The position numbers and the translations under genes were made by a program. Of a stretch of DNA of 7,141 bases, positions 1-6,010 are shown piece by piece. The notes beneath the pieces were generated by a model. That model was not told the DNA's origin. It made no database searches and was given only the letters and a program-made list of their open reading frames with translations. Where the stretch lies: positions 1-7,141 of the forward strand of contig CALJEW010000082.1 of NCBI GenBank assembly GCA_938074585.1, written 5' to 3'. The DNA comes from an uncultured Rhodospirillales bacterium. Its GTDB lineage: Bacteria > Pseudomonadota > Alphaproteobacteria > Rhodospirillales > Casp-alpha2. The first letter of the stretch is position 1. The number at the start of each line of letters is the position of its first letter.

Positions 1-1
1 T

Positions 2-490
2 TTTCAAACGGGTCCTGATATAGAACACATAGCTCTTTACGTAGATACAACACACCCAACCGTTCGGGTCGGGCATCCGCTTAGCAAAAAAAGAAACGTG
101 ACGATCGAACACTGCTTGGATTACGAATGGTTATTACCAGCTAGCGATAATCTGGGGAGATGTCACCTAGACGCTTTTTTTTTGGCTCATAACTTACCCA
201 TTCCAGAACCGGTTATTGAGTCAAACTCAACCATATTTGCAGTCAATACCATTCGCAAAAGTGACTTAATTGGCTGGCATCCCACACGTGTTATTGGCAA
301 TTCAAATGAGACTGGCCTGGTTGCGCTACCCATTGATGAAATTACGTTAACCCGAACTGTTGGCATCAGCACGCGCCGCGCCAGCGTTTTGTCACCCGCC
401 GCATTAATGCTTATCGAAGAGTTGAAAACAGTAAGTACAGAAATGATTGAAAGCGGTATTGTTATGCCCTTATCTGTGTCTAAAGGGTAA
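2..490 (+). CDS. LysR-type transcriptional regulator, C-terminal part (5'-truncated by window edge)
   Basis: The reading frame is open from base 2 to the TAA at 488-490, giving 162 visible residues. A GTG at 98 could be read as a start, but the frame continues upstream without a stop and encodes VRVGHPLSKK, which matches the 'HPLA' strand region of LysR substrate-binding domains, so the real start lies outside the window. Other family-like segments are DYEWLLP (the usual 'pwil' position), VIESNSTIFAVNTIRKSDLIGWHP (given in family terms: the effector-domain helix followed by the 'gi.llP' strand) and a final helix near AALMLIEELK. LysR proteins are usually about 300 residues, so roughly the N-terminal half, including the helix-turn-helix, is missing. 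The family binds DNA as tetramers and responds to a small-molecule effector, which cannot be predicted here. The gene converges on the transporter operon. It may regulate that operon, but LysR genes more often lie divergent from their target, so the link is only a guess. Confidence 0.82.
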   Translation, partial: FQTGPDIEHIALYVDTTHPTVRVGHPLSKKRNVTIEHCLDYEWLLPASDNLGRCHLDAFFLAHNLPIPEPVIESNSTIFAVNTIRKSDLIGWHPTRVIGNSNETGLVALPIDEITLTRTVGISTRRASVLSPAALMLIEELKTVSTEMIESGIVMPLSVSKG

Positions 491-523
491 ATATTCAGTA
501 TTTAATATAATTGGCGTAAGGAT

Positions 524-1513
524 TTATGTTAAATGGCAAGCAGCCCAATGACCGGGGCTGACTTCTTTAAACTCTGGCGTATCGATCCGGCATTTTTCTT
601 CCACCAAAGGGCAGCGGGTATGAAAACGGCACCCTTTGGGTGGGTTGCTGGGGCTTGGGATATCGCCTTGTAAAACCCGGTCTTTGGCGGGGCGAATTTC
701 TGGATTTGGGATTGGGATCGATGCGAGTAACGCTCGGGTATAAGGATGCAGCGGTGATTTGAATAATTCATCCCGGTCAGCAATTTCAACAATCTTACCT
801 AAGTACATTACCGCAATGCGATGGCAAATTTGTGCGACAACGGCCAAATCGTGAGCAATAAAAAAGTATGATAATCCATACTCTTTCTGCAAATCCATGA
901 ACAGATTTATAACTTGGGCTTGCACTGAAACATCAAGCGCCGAAACGGGCTCGTCAGCGATAATTAGTTTGGGGTTCAGAGCAAGGGCGCGCGCAATGCC
1001 GATGCGCTGGCGCTGACCACCAGAAAACTCGTTGGCATAATTGCGCATCTGACTGGGTCGAAGGCCGACACGTTGGAAAATATCTTTGACCATATCTTCA
1101 GCTTCTTTACCCGTGGCAATACCATGTATTTGCAAAGCCTCAGCGACAATTTTACCTACAGGTATGCGCGGGTTCAAAGACGAATATGGGTCTTGAAATA
1201 CCATTTGAACCTGACGCCGGTGCACGAACATATCTTGTTTATTTAGGCCCGTAATTTCAGTCCCGCTTATTTTAATTTCCCCTGATGTGGGCTCAACCAA
1301 CCGCATGATAGATTTGCCCAGAGTAGACTTCCCCGATCCGCTTTCCCCAACAAGGCCCAATGTTTCGCCATCTTGCATGGAAATCGTAACGCCATCGACT
1401 GCATAGACATGGCCACTAACGCGTGAGAATACGCCTTTGCGAATGGGGAAGTGAGTTTTTAAATTTGTGACTTCGAGCAATGGAATATTAGATTTTGATT
1501 GATCAAGGGCCAT
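524..1513 (-). CDS. Dipeptide/oligopeptide-type ABC transporter ATP-binding protein (DppF-like)
   Basis: Second ATPase of the importer, which hydrolyses ATP on the cytoplasmic face of the permease pair. I start it at the ATG at 1511-1513 (329 aa), which overlaps the upstream stop as TGATG. An in-frame TTG at 1535-1537 would add eight residues with no family match. Motifs from that ATG: Walker A GESGSGKST 56-64, Q-loop glutamine 107 in VFQDP, signature SGGQ 164-167, Walker B LIIADEP 183-189, H-loop His221. The C-terminal oligopeptide-transporter extension begins at HPYTRALL (about 256). Four cysteines at 295, 301, 308 and 326 match the cluster that binds [4Fe-4S] in characterised DppD-type ATPases. 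The N-terminal FPIRKGVFSR stretch is typical of the DppF/OppF branch. Every catalytic residue is present, so it should be active as a heterodimer with the neighbouring DppD-like protein. The solute cannot be inferred from the ATPase. Confidence 0.95.
   Translation of the reverse strand: MALDQSKSNIPLLEVTNLKTHFPIRKGVFSRVSGHVYAVDGVTISMQDGETLGLVGESGSGKSTLGKSIMRLVEPTSGEIKISGTEITGLNKQDMFVHRRQVQMVFQDPYSSLNPRIPVGKIVAEALQIHGIATGKEAEDMVKDIFQRVGLRPSQMRNYANEFSGGQRQRIGIARALALNPKLIIADEPVSALDVSVQAQVINLFMDLQKEYGLSYFFIAHDLAVVAQICHRIAVMYLGKIVEIADRDELFKSPLHPYTRALLASIPIPNPEIRPAKDRVLQGDIPSPSNPPKGCRFHTRCPLVEEKCRIDTPEFKEVSPGHWAACHLT
541..560 (+). terminator. Weak candidate terminator of the LysR-type gene
   Basis: CAGCCC at 541-546 and GGGCTG at 555-560 form a perfect 6-bp GC-rich stem with an 8-base loop. 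Read on the plus strand it is followed by ACTTCTTT, a short U-rich stretch. It lies 50 bases past the LysR stop codon and inside the 3' end of the convergent ATPase gene, where it encodes the conserved PGHWAAC segment, so the symmetry may be a by-product of coding. The tail on the minus strand is poor in U. The 33-base gap itself (491-523) shows only a 5-bp AT stem and no convincing terminator. Confidence 0.28.
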
Positions 1514-2511
1514 CAGGAGGACATCTCCTGCCAACAAGCGGCCCAGTGACTGGGCGATTTTTCTTCGAACACGGGTTTATCTGTTCGGCACTTATCCGTG
1601 GTGAATGAACATCGATCAGCAAATGCGCACCCCACAGGTAAATCATATAGCGGTAGCACAACACCTGGAATTTCAGTTAATCGTTCATTCAAATCATCGC
1701 CGTTGGTAATTTTATCCAACCTAGGAATTGCTGTCATCAAACCGATTGTGTATGGGTGTTGAGGATTAGCGAACAGGTCCTTGACGTTAGCTTCTTCAAC
1801 TTTCCGCCCGGCGTACATGACAACCACACGATCGGCGACTTCGGCAACCACCCCCAAGTCATGGGTTACCATAATGACCGCCGTCCCCATTTTTTTCTGT
1901 AGGTTGCGGATCAATAACAATATCTGGGCTTGAATGGTGACATCCAAAGCCGTTGTCGGCTCATCTGCGATCAGGACTTTAGGATCACAGGCCAAAGCAA
2001 TTGCGATCATGACACGTTGGCGCATACCGCCCGACATTTCGTGTGGATATCCACCTAACCATTTTTTGGAATCAGGAATTTGCACCAAATCTAACATTTC
2101 TTGAGCTCGATTAGTTGCTTGTTTTTTCGACAATCCCATATGCTGCGTCAGCGGCTCGCTGATCTGTTTTCCAATAGTCATCATTGGGTTCAACGATGTC
2201 ATCGGTTCCTGAAATATCATTGATATCTTATTGCCGCGTATAACGCGGATGCGCTCTTCTGATACTTGGGTTAAGTCTTCGCCGCCGAACATAACCGATC
2301 CACCAACAATTTTGCCAGGTGGATTGGGTATTAACCGAAGGATAGACAGCGACAATACGCTTTTACCACAGCCGGATTCTCCAACGACTGCCAATGTTTC
2401 CCCAGCGCCGACTGAATAGCTTACGCCATCGACGGCGCGCACGGTACCATCACGAGTTTCGAAATGAGTTTCCAGATTTTTTAATTCCAGAACGGGTGCT
2501 TGAGCATCCAT
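1513..2511 (-). CDS. Dipeptide/oligopeptide-type ABC transporter ATP-binding protein (DppD-like)
   Basis: First ATPase of the importer, 332 aa. Motifs: Walker A GESGCGKS 44-51, Q-loop glutamine 101 in IFQEP, signature MSGGMRQR 159-166, Walker B VLIADEP 179-185 with Glu184, and H-loop His217 in THDLG. The MSGGMRQRVMIA signature is typical of the DppD/OppD branch, whereas the neighbouring ATPase has the FSGGQRQR form, so the two form the usual heterodimer. The C-terminal extension starts near HPYT 252-255 and carries cysteines at 295, 301, 308 and 326, a probable [4Fe-4S] site. The ATG at 2509-2511 lies two bases after the sulfatase stop (TAATAATG), and a weak AGTAGG within the sulfatase 3' end may serve as ribosome binding site. 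The protein is full length with no missing catalytic residue. Unusually, it follows the sulfatase gene and not the DppC-like permease gene. Confidence 0.95.
   Translation of the reverse strand: MDAQAPVLELKNLETHFETRDGTVRAVDGVSYSVGAGETLAVVGESGCGKSVLSLSILRLIPNPPGKIVGGSVMFGGEDLTQVSEERIRVIRGNKISMIFQEPMTSLNPMMTIGKQISEPLTQHMGLSKKQATNRAQEMLDLVQIPDSKKWLGGYPHEMSGGMRQRVMIAIALACDPKVLIADEPTTALDVTIQAQILLLIRNLQKKMGTAVIMVTHDLGVVAEVADRVVVMYAGRKVEEANVKDLFANPQHPYTIGLMTAIPRLDKITNGDDLNERLTEIPGVVLPLYDLPVGCAFADRCSFTTDKCRTDKPVFEEKSPSHWAACWQEMSS
1514..1530 (-). promoter_or_regulatory. Hairpin over the ribosome binding site of the DppF-like gene
   Basis: On the mRNA, CAGGAG (1525-1530) and CUCCUG (1514-1519) are perfect inverted repeats around the loop AUGUC, directly before the AUG. 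The AGGAG Shine-Dalgarno core lies in the 5' arm, 11 bases before the start. The stop codon of the upstream ATPase overlaps the start codon as TGATG. Ribosomes finishing the upstream gene would open the stem, so translation of the last gene should be coupled to that of the one before it. The structure is seen in the sequence. The coupling role is inferred. Confidence 0.5.
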
Positions 2512-2513
2512 TA

Positions 2514-4046
2514 TTAAGCCATACCTACTTGTTTCTTTCGCGGTACCATGTCACCGGGCCGTGATTGGATCATATCTGTTAGTTCTTTTTGTAACTTTGA
2601 ATACCCGAGATCGCCGAACAAATTATCCATTTCATGAGGATCATTATTAAGATCATACATCTCACCAGCTGCTGAGATTTCTTCCAAAGTGAGCTTCGCG
2701 GTTTTGGTTCTTGCGGTACGGAGTTTCAAATTTACCCCCGATCGGGATGGCCGTAAATCCCATTCATTACGTGCGAAATCTCGAGTTTCAGAACCGCTTT
2801 CTAATAAAGGCTTTAGGCTTTTACTGTGCAAATCTTGCGGCTCAGATACACCCGCATAATCATAAAATGTGGATGCCAAATCCAAAGTCGACACCGGATC
2901 ATCAATAACTTTATCCACACCTACACCCGGACCACGCACAACACATCCGACGCGCAATAGACCTTCATAGAGCATGGGGCCTTTAAGCAATAAGCCGTGA
3001 TCGCCCAGCCATTCACCATGATCTGATGTAAAGACAACTATCGTGTTTTCAGCCAAGCCCAATTCATCCAGCGCCGTTAAAATGCGCCCAACGTTGTGAT
3101 CAATCAATGAAATCATACCGTAATAATTGGCGATGGTATGGCGCAATTTTTCTTCATTGGGCGGCGTTACCCGGGACCACTTTGCCCGGTGCGCACTTAG
3201 TTTTGCATCGGGCATATCGGGTTTGCCCTGAAGACTTTTTTCATGCCACCAAGGGCGTCGATCTAAATCACGTTCCATATGGTAGGGTAATTCAACGTCA
3301 TCTGGGTGATGTAAGCGGCTCCAAGGTTCGGGGCAATCAAAGGGAGTGTGTGGGTCTGGGAACGATACCCATAGGACAAAGGGCTCGTCTTTGTGTTGTC
3401 CCAAATAGCGAACAGTCTGGTTGCCAACCCAAGTTGAATGATGCCAAGCAGCTGGCATGGCTGAATTCCACGTTTGAGGTGCACCTATATCTGGCGCTAA
3501 ATGGGTTTCCCATAATTTTATTTTATCTTCCCCGCGTCCATCAGCGAAAAGCCAACGTTCATAATGTAGGGAATTGGGCGGTGGCGTTGGGCGACCGTTT
3601 GCGTAATGCCCCAGCATCATCGTTTCCATATGATCGAAGCCCATGTAGGGCCCCATCCAGTCCACGGGTAAGTTAGGTATTGTCGATTTATCTTCTGGCG
3701 TTCCGGTCGGTGCAAATGTGTGGTGTGTCGAAAAATGCGTTTTACCAACAAAGCCACTTTGATATCCAGAGCTCGCTAGTGTACGGCCAAACCCTTTTTC
3801 ACCCTGTGCAACTTCTAGATCAATGCCGTTATCGCTGACACCATGGGTGCAGGGCAACAGACCAGTTAGAATGGATGATCGTGAAGGTTGGCATACAGCG
3901 TTTGGCGTAATGCAGTTTGAAAAGCGTGATCCTTCTTTTGCCATCCGGTCCAAATGCGGGGTTTTTACATTTCGGCCTTCAAACCCAAAACAATCACCGC
4001 GGTGTTGATCAGACGTAATAAGTAGAATGTTAGGTTTCTTTGTCAT
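2514..4046 (-). CDS. Type I sulfatase (alkaline phosphatase superfamily), predicted cytoplasmic
   Basis: A 510-aa hydrolase of sulfate esters, or possibly phosphonate/phosphate esters. CQPSR at 52-56 is the CxPSR signature, and Cys52 would be converted to formylglycine, the catalytic nucleophile. Other expected active-site elements: metal ligands Asp13 and Gln14 in TSDQH, Lys102 and His104 in GKTH, His233 in PDPHTPF, Asp342 and His343 in TSDHGEWLGDH, and Lys355 in LLLKGPMLYEG. The C-terminal MYDLNNDPHEMDNL (463-476) is the typical sulfatase tail. The N-terminus begins directly with strand PNILLITSD, without a signal peptide or lipobox, so the enzyme should stay in the cytoplasm. The ATG at 4044-4046 is preceded by a purine-rich site. 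The gene lies between the DppC-like and DppD-like genes with gaps of 9 and 2 bases, so it is part of the transporter operon. It has CQPSR where, as I recall them, choline sulfatase has CAPAR and rhizobial phosphonate monoester hydrolase has CGPAR, so I do not assign either. The natural substrate is unknown. Confidence 0.9.
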   Translation of the reverse strand: MTKKPNILLITSDQHRGDCFGFEGRNVKTPHLDRMAKEGSRFSNCITPNAVCQPSRSSILTGLLPCTHGVSDNGIDLEVAQGEKGFGRTLASSGYQSGFVGKTHFSTHHTFAPTGTPEDKSTIPNLPVDWMGPYMGFDHMETMMLGHYANGRPTPPPNSLHYERWLFADGRGEDKIKLWETHLAPDIGAPQTWNSAMPAAWHHSTWVGNQTVRYLGQHKDEPFVLWVSFPDPHTPFDCPEPWSRLHHPDDVELPYHMERDLDRRPWWHEKSLQGKPDMPDAKLSAHRAKWSRVTPPNEEKLRHTIANYYGMISLIDHNVGRILTALDELGLAENTIVVFTSDHGEWLGDHGLLLKGPMLYEGLLRVGCVVRGPGVGVDKVIDDPVSTLDLASTFYDYAGVSEPQDLHSKSLKPLLESGSETRDFARNEWDLRPSRSGVNLKLRTARTKTAKLTLEEISAAGEMYDLNNDPHEMDNLFGDLGYSKLQKELTDMIQSRPGDMVPRKKQVGMA

Positions 4047-4048
4047 AT

Positions 4049-4057
4049 CCCCCCCTT
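4049..4057 (-). promoter_or_regulatory. Ribosome binding site of the sulfatase gene, with a 7-G run
   Basis: Upstream of the sulfatase ATG the mRNA reads AAGGGGGGG, AU, AUG. The AAGGG part sits at a usable six-base distance from the start, and the site overlaps the stop codon of the DppC-like gene (TAA at 4056-4058). It supports the ATG at 4044-4046 and suggests efficient, coupled translation of the sulfatase. Confidence 0.6.
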
Positions 4058-4964
4058 AAACAACACTGCCGCCGCGCGGGTCTAAATGATCGCGCACACC
4101 GTCGCCTAGTAAGTTAAATGCAATCATAGTCAAAAATAGAAATCCACCCGGAAACAGAGATATCCAAGGAGCGAAGGTTAGAAATTCGTTACCCTTGGCA
4201 ATCATGCCTCCCCAGCTGGGTGTTGGTTCTTGTATGCCCATCCCCAAAAAACTAAGCGTTGATTCGGTCAAGATAACGTTCCCCAACAATACTGAAGCCA
4301 ATACAATAATAGGGCCGATGCAATTGGGTAACACATGAGCAAAAACAATACGGGCATTGCTCATACCTAAAGCATGGCACGCCGTCACATAATCCTGCGA
4401 TTTTACGCTTAGAACCGAGCCCCTTGCGACCCGTGAAAATTGGGTAATTCGCCGAATAGATAAAGCCAGAATAATCGATGGAACACTTGGTCCCAATATA
4501 CTAACCAATGCTAGCGCCATTACGATGCCCGGAACGGACATAAAAATTTCAACAAGCCGCATGATGACTTCATCAACCCAGCCGCCGACATATCCCGATA
4601 TGGCACCTAATGAGACCCCCGTAACCAATCCAAATAAAACCGTAACAAGTCCAATCGATAAGGATGTTTGTGCACCATACAAAACACGAGAAAAAATATC
4701 ACGACCCGCTTGATCAGTTCCCATTAAATGGGGCCAACCAGGTGCAGATAATCCTCTGGCAGGATCAACGACATCATACGGAAAAGGTGCTATCCAAGGA
4801 GCAAGGATTGCCAGCACAATTAAAAACATCGTTAAGCCAAAGCTGAACTTATTTAATTTTAGCTCCAGAAACTTATTGGAGCTTTCGGCAAATAAGGACC
4901 AACCACTTCGGTATCCTGAATCATCCGATGGCATTGGTATTTGCGTGTGAGTTGTATCGGTCAT
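4056..4964 (-). CDS. Dipeptide/oligopeptide-type ABC transporter permease (DppC-like)
   Basis: A 302-aa inner-membrane subunit that forms the translocation pore with the DppB-like protein. The DppC hallmark GTDQAGRDIFSR is at 82-93, between transmembrane segment 1 (about 42-62) and the core binding-protein-dependent transport domain. Further hydrophobic segments lie near 99-125, 135-158, 160-178, 214-237 and 267-289, giving six in all. The cytoplasmic EAA-type coupling loop that docks on the ATPases is at about 191-214 (SQDYVTACHALGMSNARI region). The ending NLLGDGVRDHLDPR is characteristic of the subfamily. The ATG at 4962-4964 overlaps the dppB-like stop as ATGA, with an AGGA ribosome binding site seven bases upstream. 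The N-terminal tail of about 40 residues is polar, as is common in this subfamily. The length is normal and I see no defect. Confidence 0.95.
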   Translation of the reverse strand: MTDTTHTQIPMPSDDSGYRSGWSLFAESSNKFLELKLNKFSFGLTMFLIVLAILAPWIAPFPYDVVDPARGLSAPGWPHLMGTDQAGRDIFSRVLYGAQTSLSIGLVTVLFGLVTGVSLGAISGYVGGWVDEVIMRLVEIFMSVPGIVMALALVSILGPSVPSIILALSIRRITQFSRVARGSVLSVKSQDYVTACHALGMSNARIVFAHVLPNCIGPIIVLASVLLGNVILTESTLSFLGMGIQEPTPSWGGMIAKGNEFLTFAPWISLFPGGFLFLTMIAFNLLGDGVRDHLDPRGGSVV

Positions 4965-5908
4965 ATGCGGATCCTAGGGTCGATAATCATATATAACAAA
5001 TCGACCAGCAGATTTGACAAGGCAAAGGCAACACCAATAACCAACACGGCTCCTTGAATGACCAAAATATCTTTTTCGTAAATGCCTTCAATTAATAAAC
5101 TTCCCAGCCCCGGAAGCGAGAATATAAATTCTACAGCGACGGCCCCACCCATCAGATTTGCAAACTGAAAGCCAATGACGGTGATTACAGGATTAATCGC
5201 ATTTCGAAGCCCATGAACCATATAGACCCGCCATCTGCTCAGGCCCTTTGCCGTGGCTGTGCGGATCATATCGTGCGATAACACCTCTAGCATGCTTGAG
5301 CGCATCATGCGGGCAATCAGTGCAGCGGGATGAAGAGCGATTGCCATGGTTGGAAGGGCCATCGCTTTCCAGCCAAATTCATCAAACGAACCATTGACCG
5401 GAAAGATGGGTATGGCAACGGCAAAGCACAGCATTAAGACCAACGCGAACCAAAAAGTCGGCGTGCTAACCCCAATGATTGCAATCATGCGCGCGATGTA
5501 ATCGCCAGTACGACCTTTGAATACGGCTGAGACAATTCCCAGCGATATACCGACAACAATAGATACCGACATGGTCATCACTAAAAGCAACATAGTGGTC
5601 GGCAAAGCTTCAAATACCAATTCCGAAACTTCGATGGTGCTAACGTATGAAGTGCCAAAATCCCCCTGCAAAGCGCGAGTTAGCCAACCGACGTATTGAA
5701 CAAGTATGGGTTTGTTTAGGCCTAATTCTTCACGGACGCGTTCAAGTTCTTCGGGTTCGACGGAAGAATACCCTTCCAAATCTAGCCCCATGGCTGCGAT
5801 AGCCGGATCGCCCGGCGACATATGACCGAGCATGAAGGCCAGCGTCGCGACGCCCAGAAGTGTCGGAATTGAAAATATCAATCTACGAAGAAGTACTGTC
5901 GTCAGCAT
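4961..5908 (-). CDS. Dipeptide/oligopeptide-type ABC transporter permease (DppB-like)
   Basis: A 315-aa inner-membrane permease. The N-terminus LLRRLIFSIPTLLGVATLAF is the classic DppB/OppB first membrane segment (about 7-29). It is followed by the GDPA motif (33-36), the extracytoplasmic region with ELGLNKPILVQYVGWL (61-76) and GDFGTSY (82-88), then hydrophobic segments near 101-130, 137-168, 183-201, 238-262 and 283-309. The EAA-type loop that contacts the ATPases is at about 212-237 (DMIRTATAKGLSRWRV). FSLPGLGSLL (263-272) and the terminal DPRIRI are subfamily hallmarks. The ATG at 5906-5908 has only a weak ribosome binding site (AGGC about ten bases upstream), in contrast to the downstream genes. 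The gene lies 102 bases after the binding-protein gene, beyond a stem-loop, so its expression is probably lower than that of the binding protein. It overlaps the DppC-like gene by four bases. Confidence 0.95.
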   Translation of the reverse strand: MLTTVLLRRLIFSIPTLLGVATLAFMLGHMSPGDPAIAAMGLDLEGYSSVEPEELERVREELGLNKPILVQYVGWLTRALQGDFGTSYVSTIEVSELVFEALPTTMLLLVMTMSVSIVVGISLGIVSAVFKGRTGDYIARMIAIIGVSTPTFWFALVLMLCFAVAIPIFPVNGSFDEFGWKAMALPTMAIALHPAALIARMMRSSMLEVLSHDMIRTATAKGLSRWRVYMVHGLRNAINPVITVIGFQFANLMGGAVAVEFIFSLPGLGSLLIEGIYEKDILVIQGAVLVIGVAFALSNLLVDLLYMIIDPRIRI

Positions 5909-5961
5909 GAAGGGGCCTGCCTAGTAAAATGCAGTGAATTAGGAGTCACAATTCGATTGTA

Positions 5962-6002
5962 AGAATAAAAGTCCCCCGTCCGCAACCTCACGCAAACGGG
6001 GG
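5962..6002 (-). terminator. Intercistronic stem-loop with U-rich tail after the binding-protein gene
   Basis: Read on the minus strand, CCCCCGUUUGCG (5991-6002), loop UGAGGU (5985-5990) and UGCGGACGGGGG (5973-5984) form a 12-bp stem with three G-U pairs. After two bases comes UUUUAUUCUU (5961-5970). It begins eight bases past the binding-protein stop codon, the form of a Rho-independent terminator. The same operon continues beyond it, so it probably acts as a partial terminator or 3' stabiliser that lets the binding protein be made in excess over the membrane subunits, a common arrangement in ABC importers. The rest of the 102-base gap holds no convincing promoter. Confidence 0.75.
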
Positions 6003-6010
6003 CGGGAGAT

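Noticed and set aside
98..100. GTG as the start of a small 130-aa protein
   Set aside because: The frame stays open back to base 2, and the upstream residues match the LysR substrate-binding domain, so this is an internal valine codon of a truncated gene.
3107..3676. A 189-codon plus-strand open frame inside the sulfatase gene
   Set aside because: It is wholly antisense to a gene with intact catalytic motifs, its translation shows no recognisable domain and it has no convincing ribosome binding site. It is a shadow of the coding strand.
2514..4046. Choline sulfatase (BetC) or phosphonate monoester hydrolase identity for the sulfatase
   Set aside because: The nucleophile motif here is CQPSR, not the CAPAR or CGPAR I recall for those enzymes, and the segments around it do not resemble them closely. 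No bet genes are nearby.
4049..4055. Seven-G run (minus strand) as a phase-variable tract
   Set aside because: Seven bases is short for slippage-driven switching, the run is outside a reading frame, and it is well explained as part of a Shine-Dalgarno site.
5923..5951. Possible internal promoter for the DppB-like gene: TTGTGA, 17 bases, TTTACT on the minus strand
   Set aside because: Each box matches the consensus at only four of six positions, and the predicted start would leave a leader of only about seven bases, too short for a ribosome binding site.
5948..5960. Inverted repeat ACAAT-TCG-ATTGT, possibly a regulator operator
   Set aside because: The arms are only five bases long and AT-rich, it is a single copy, and no nearby promoter is convincing. 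Symmetry of this size occurs by chance.
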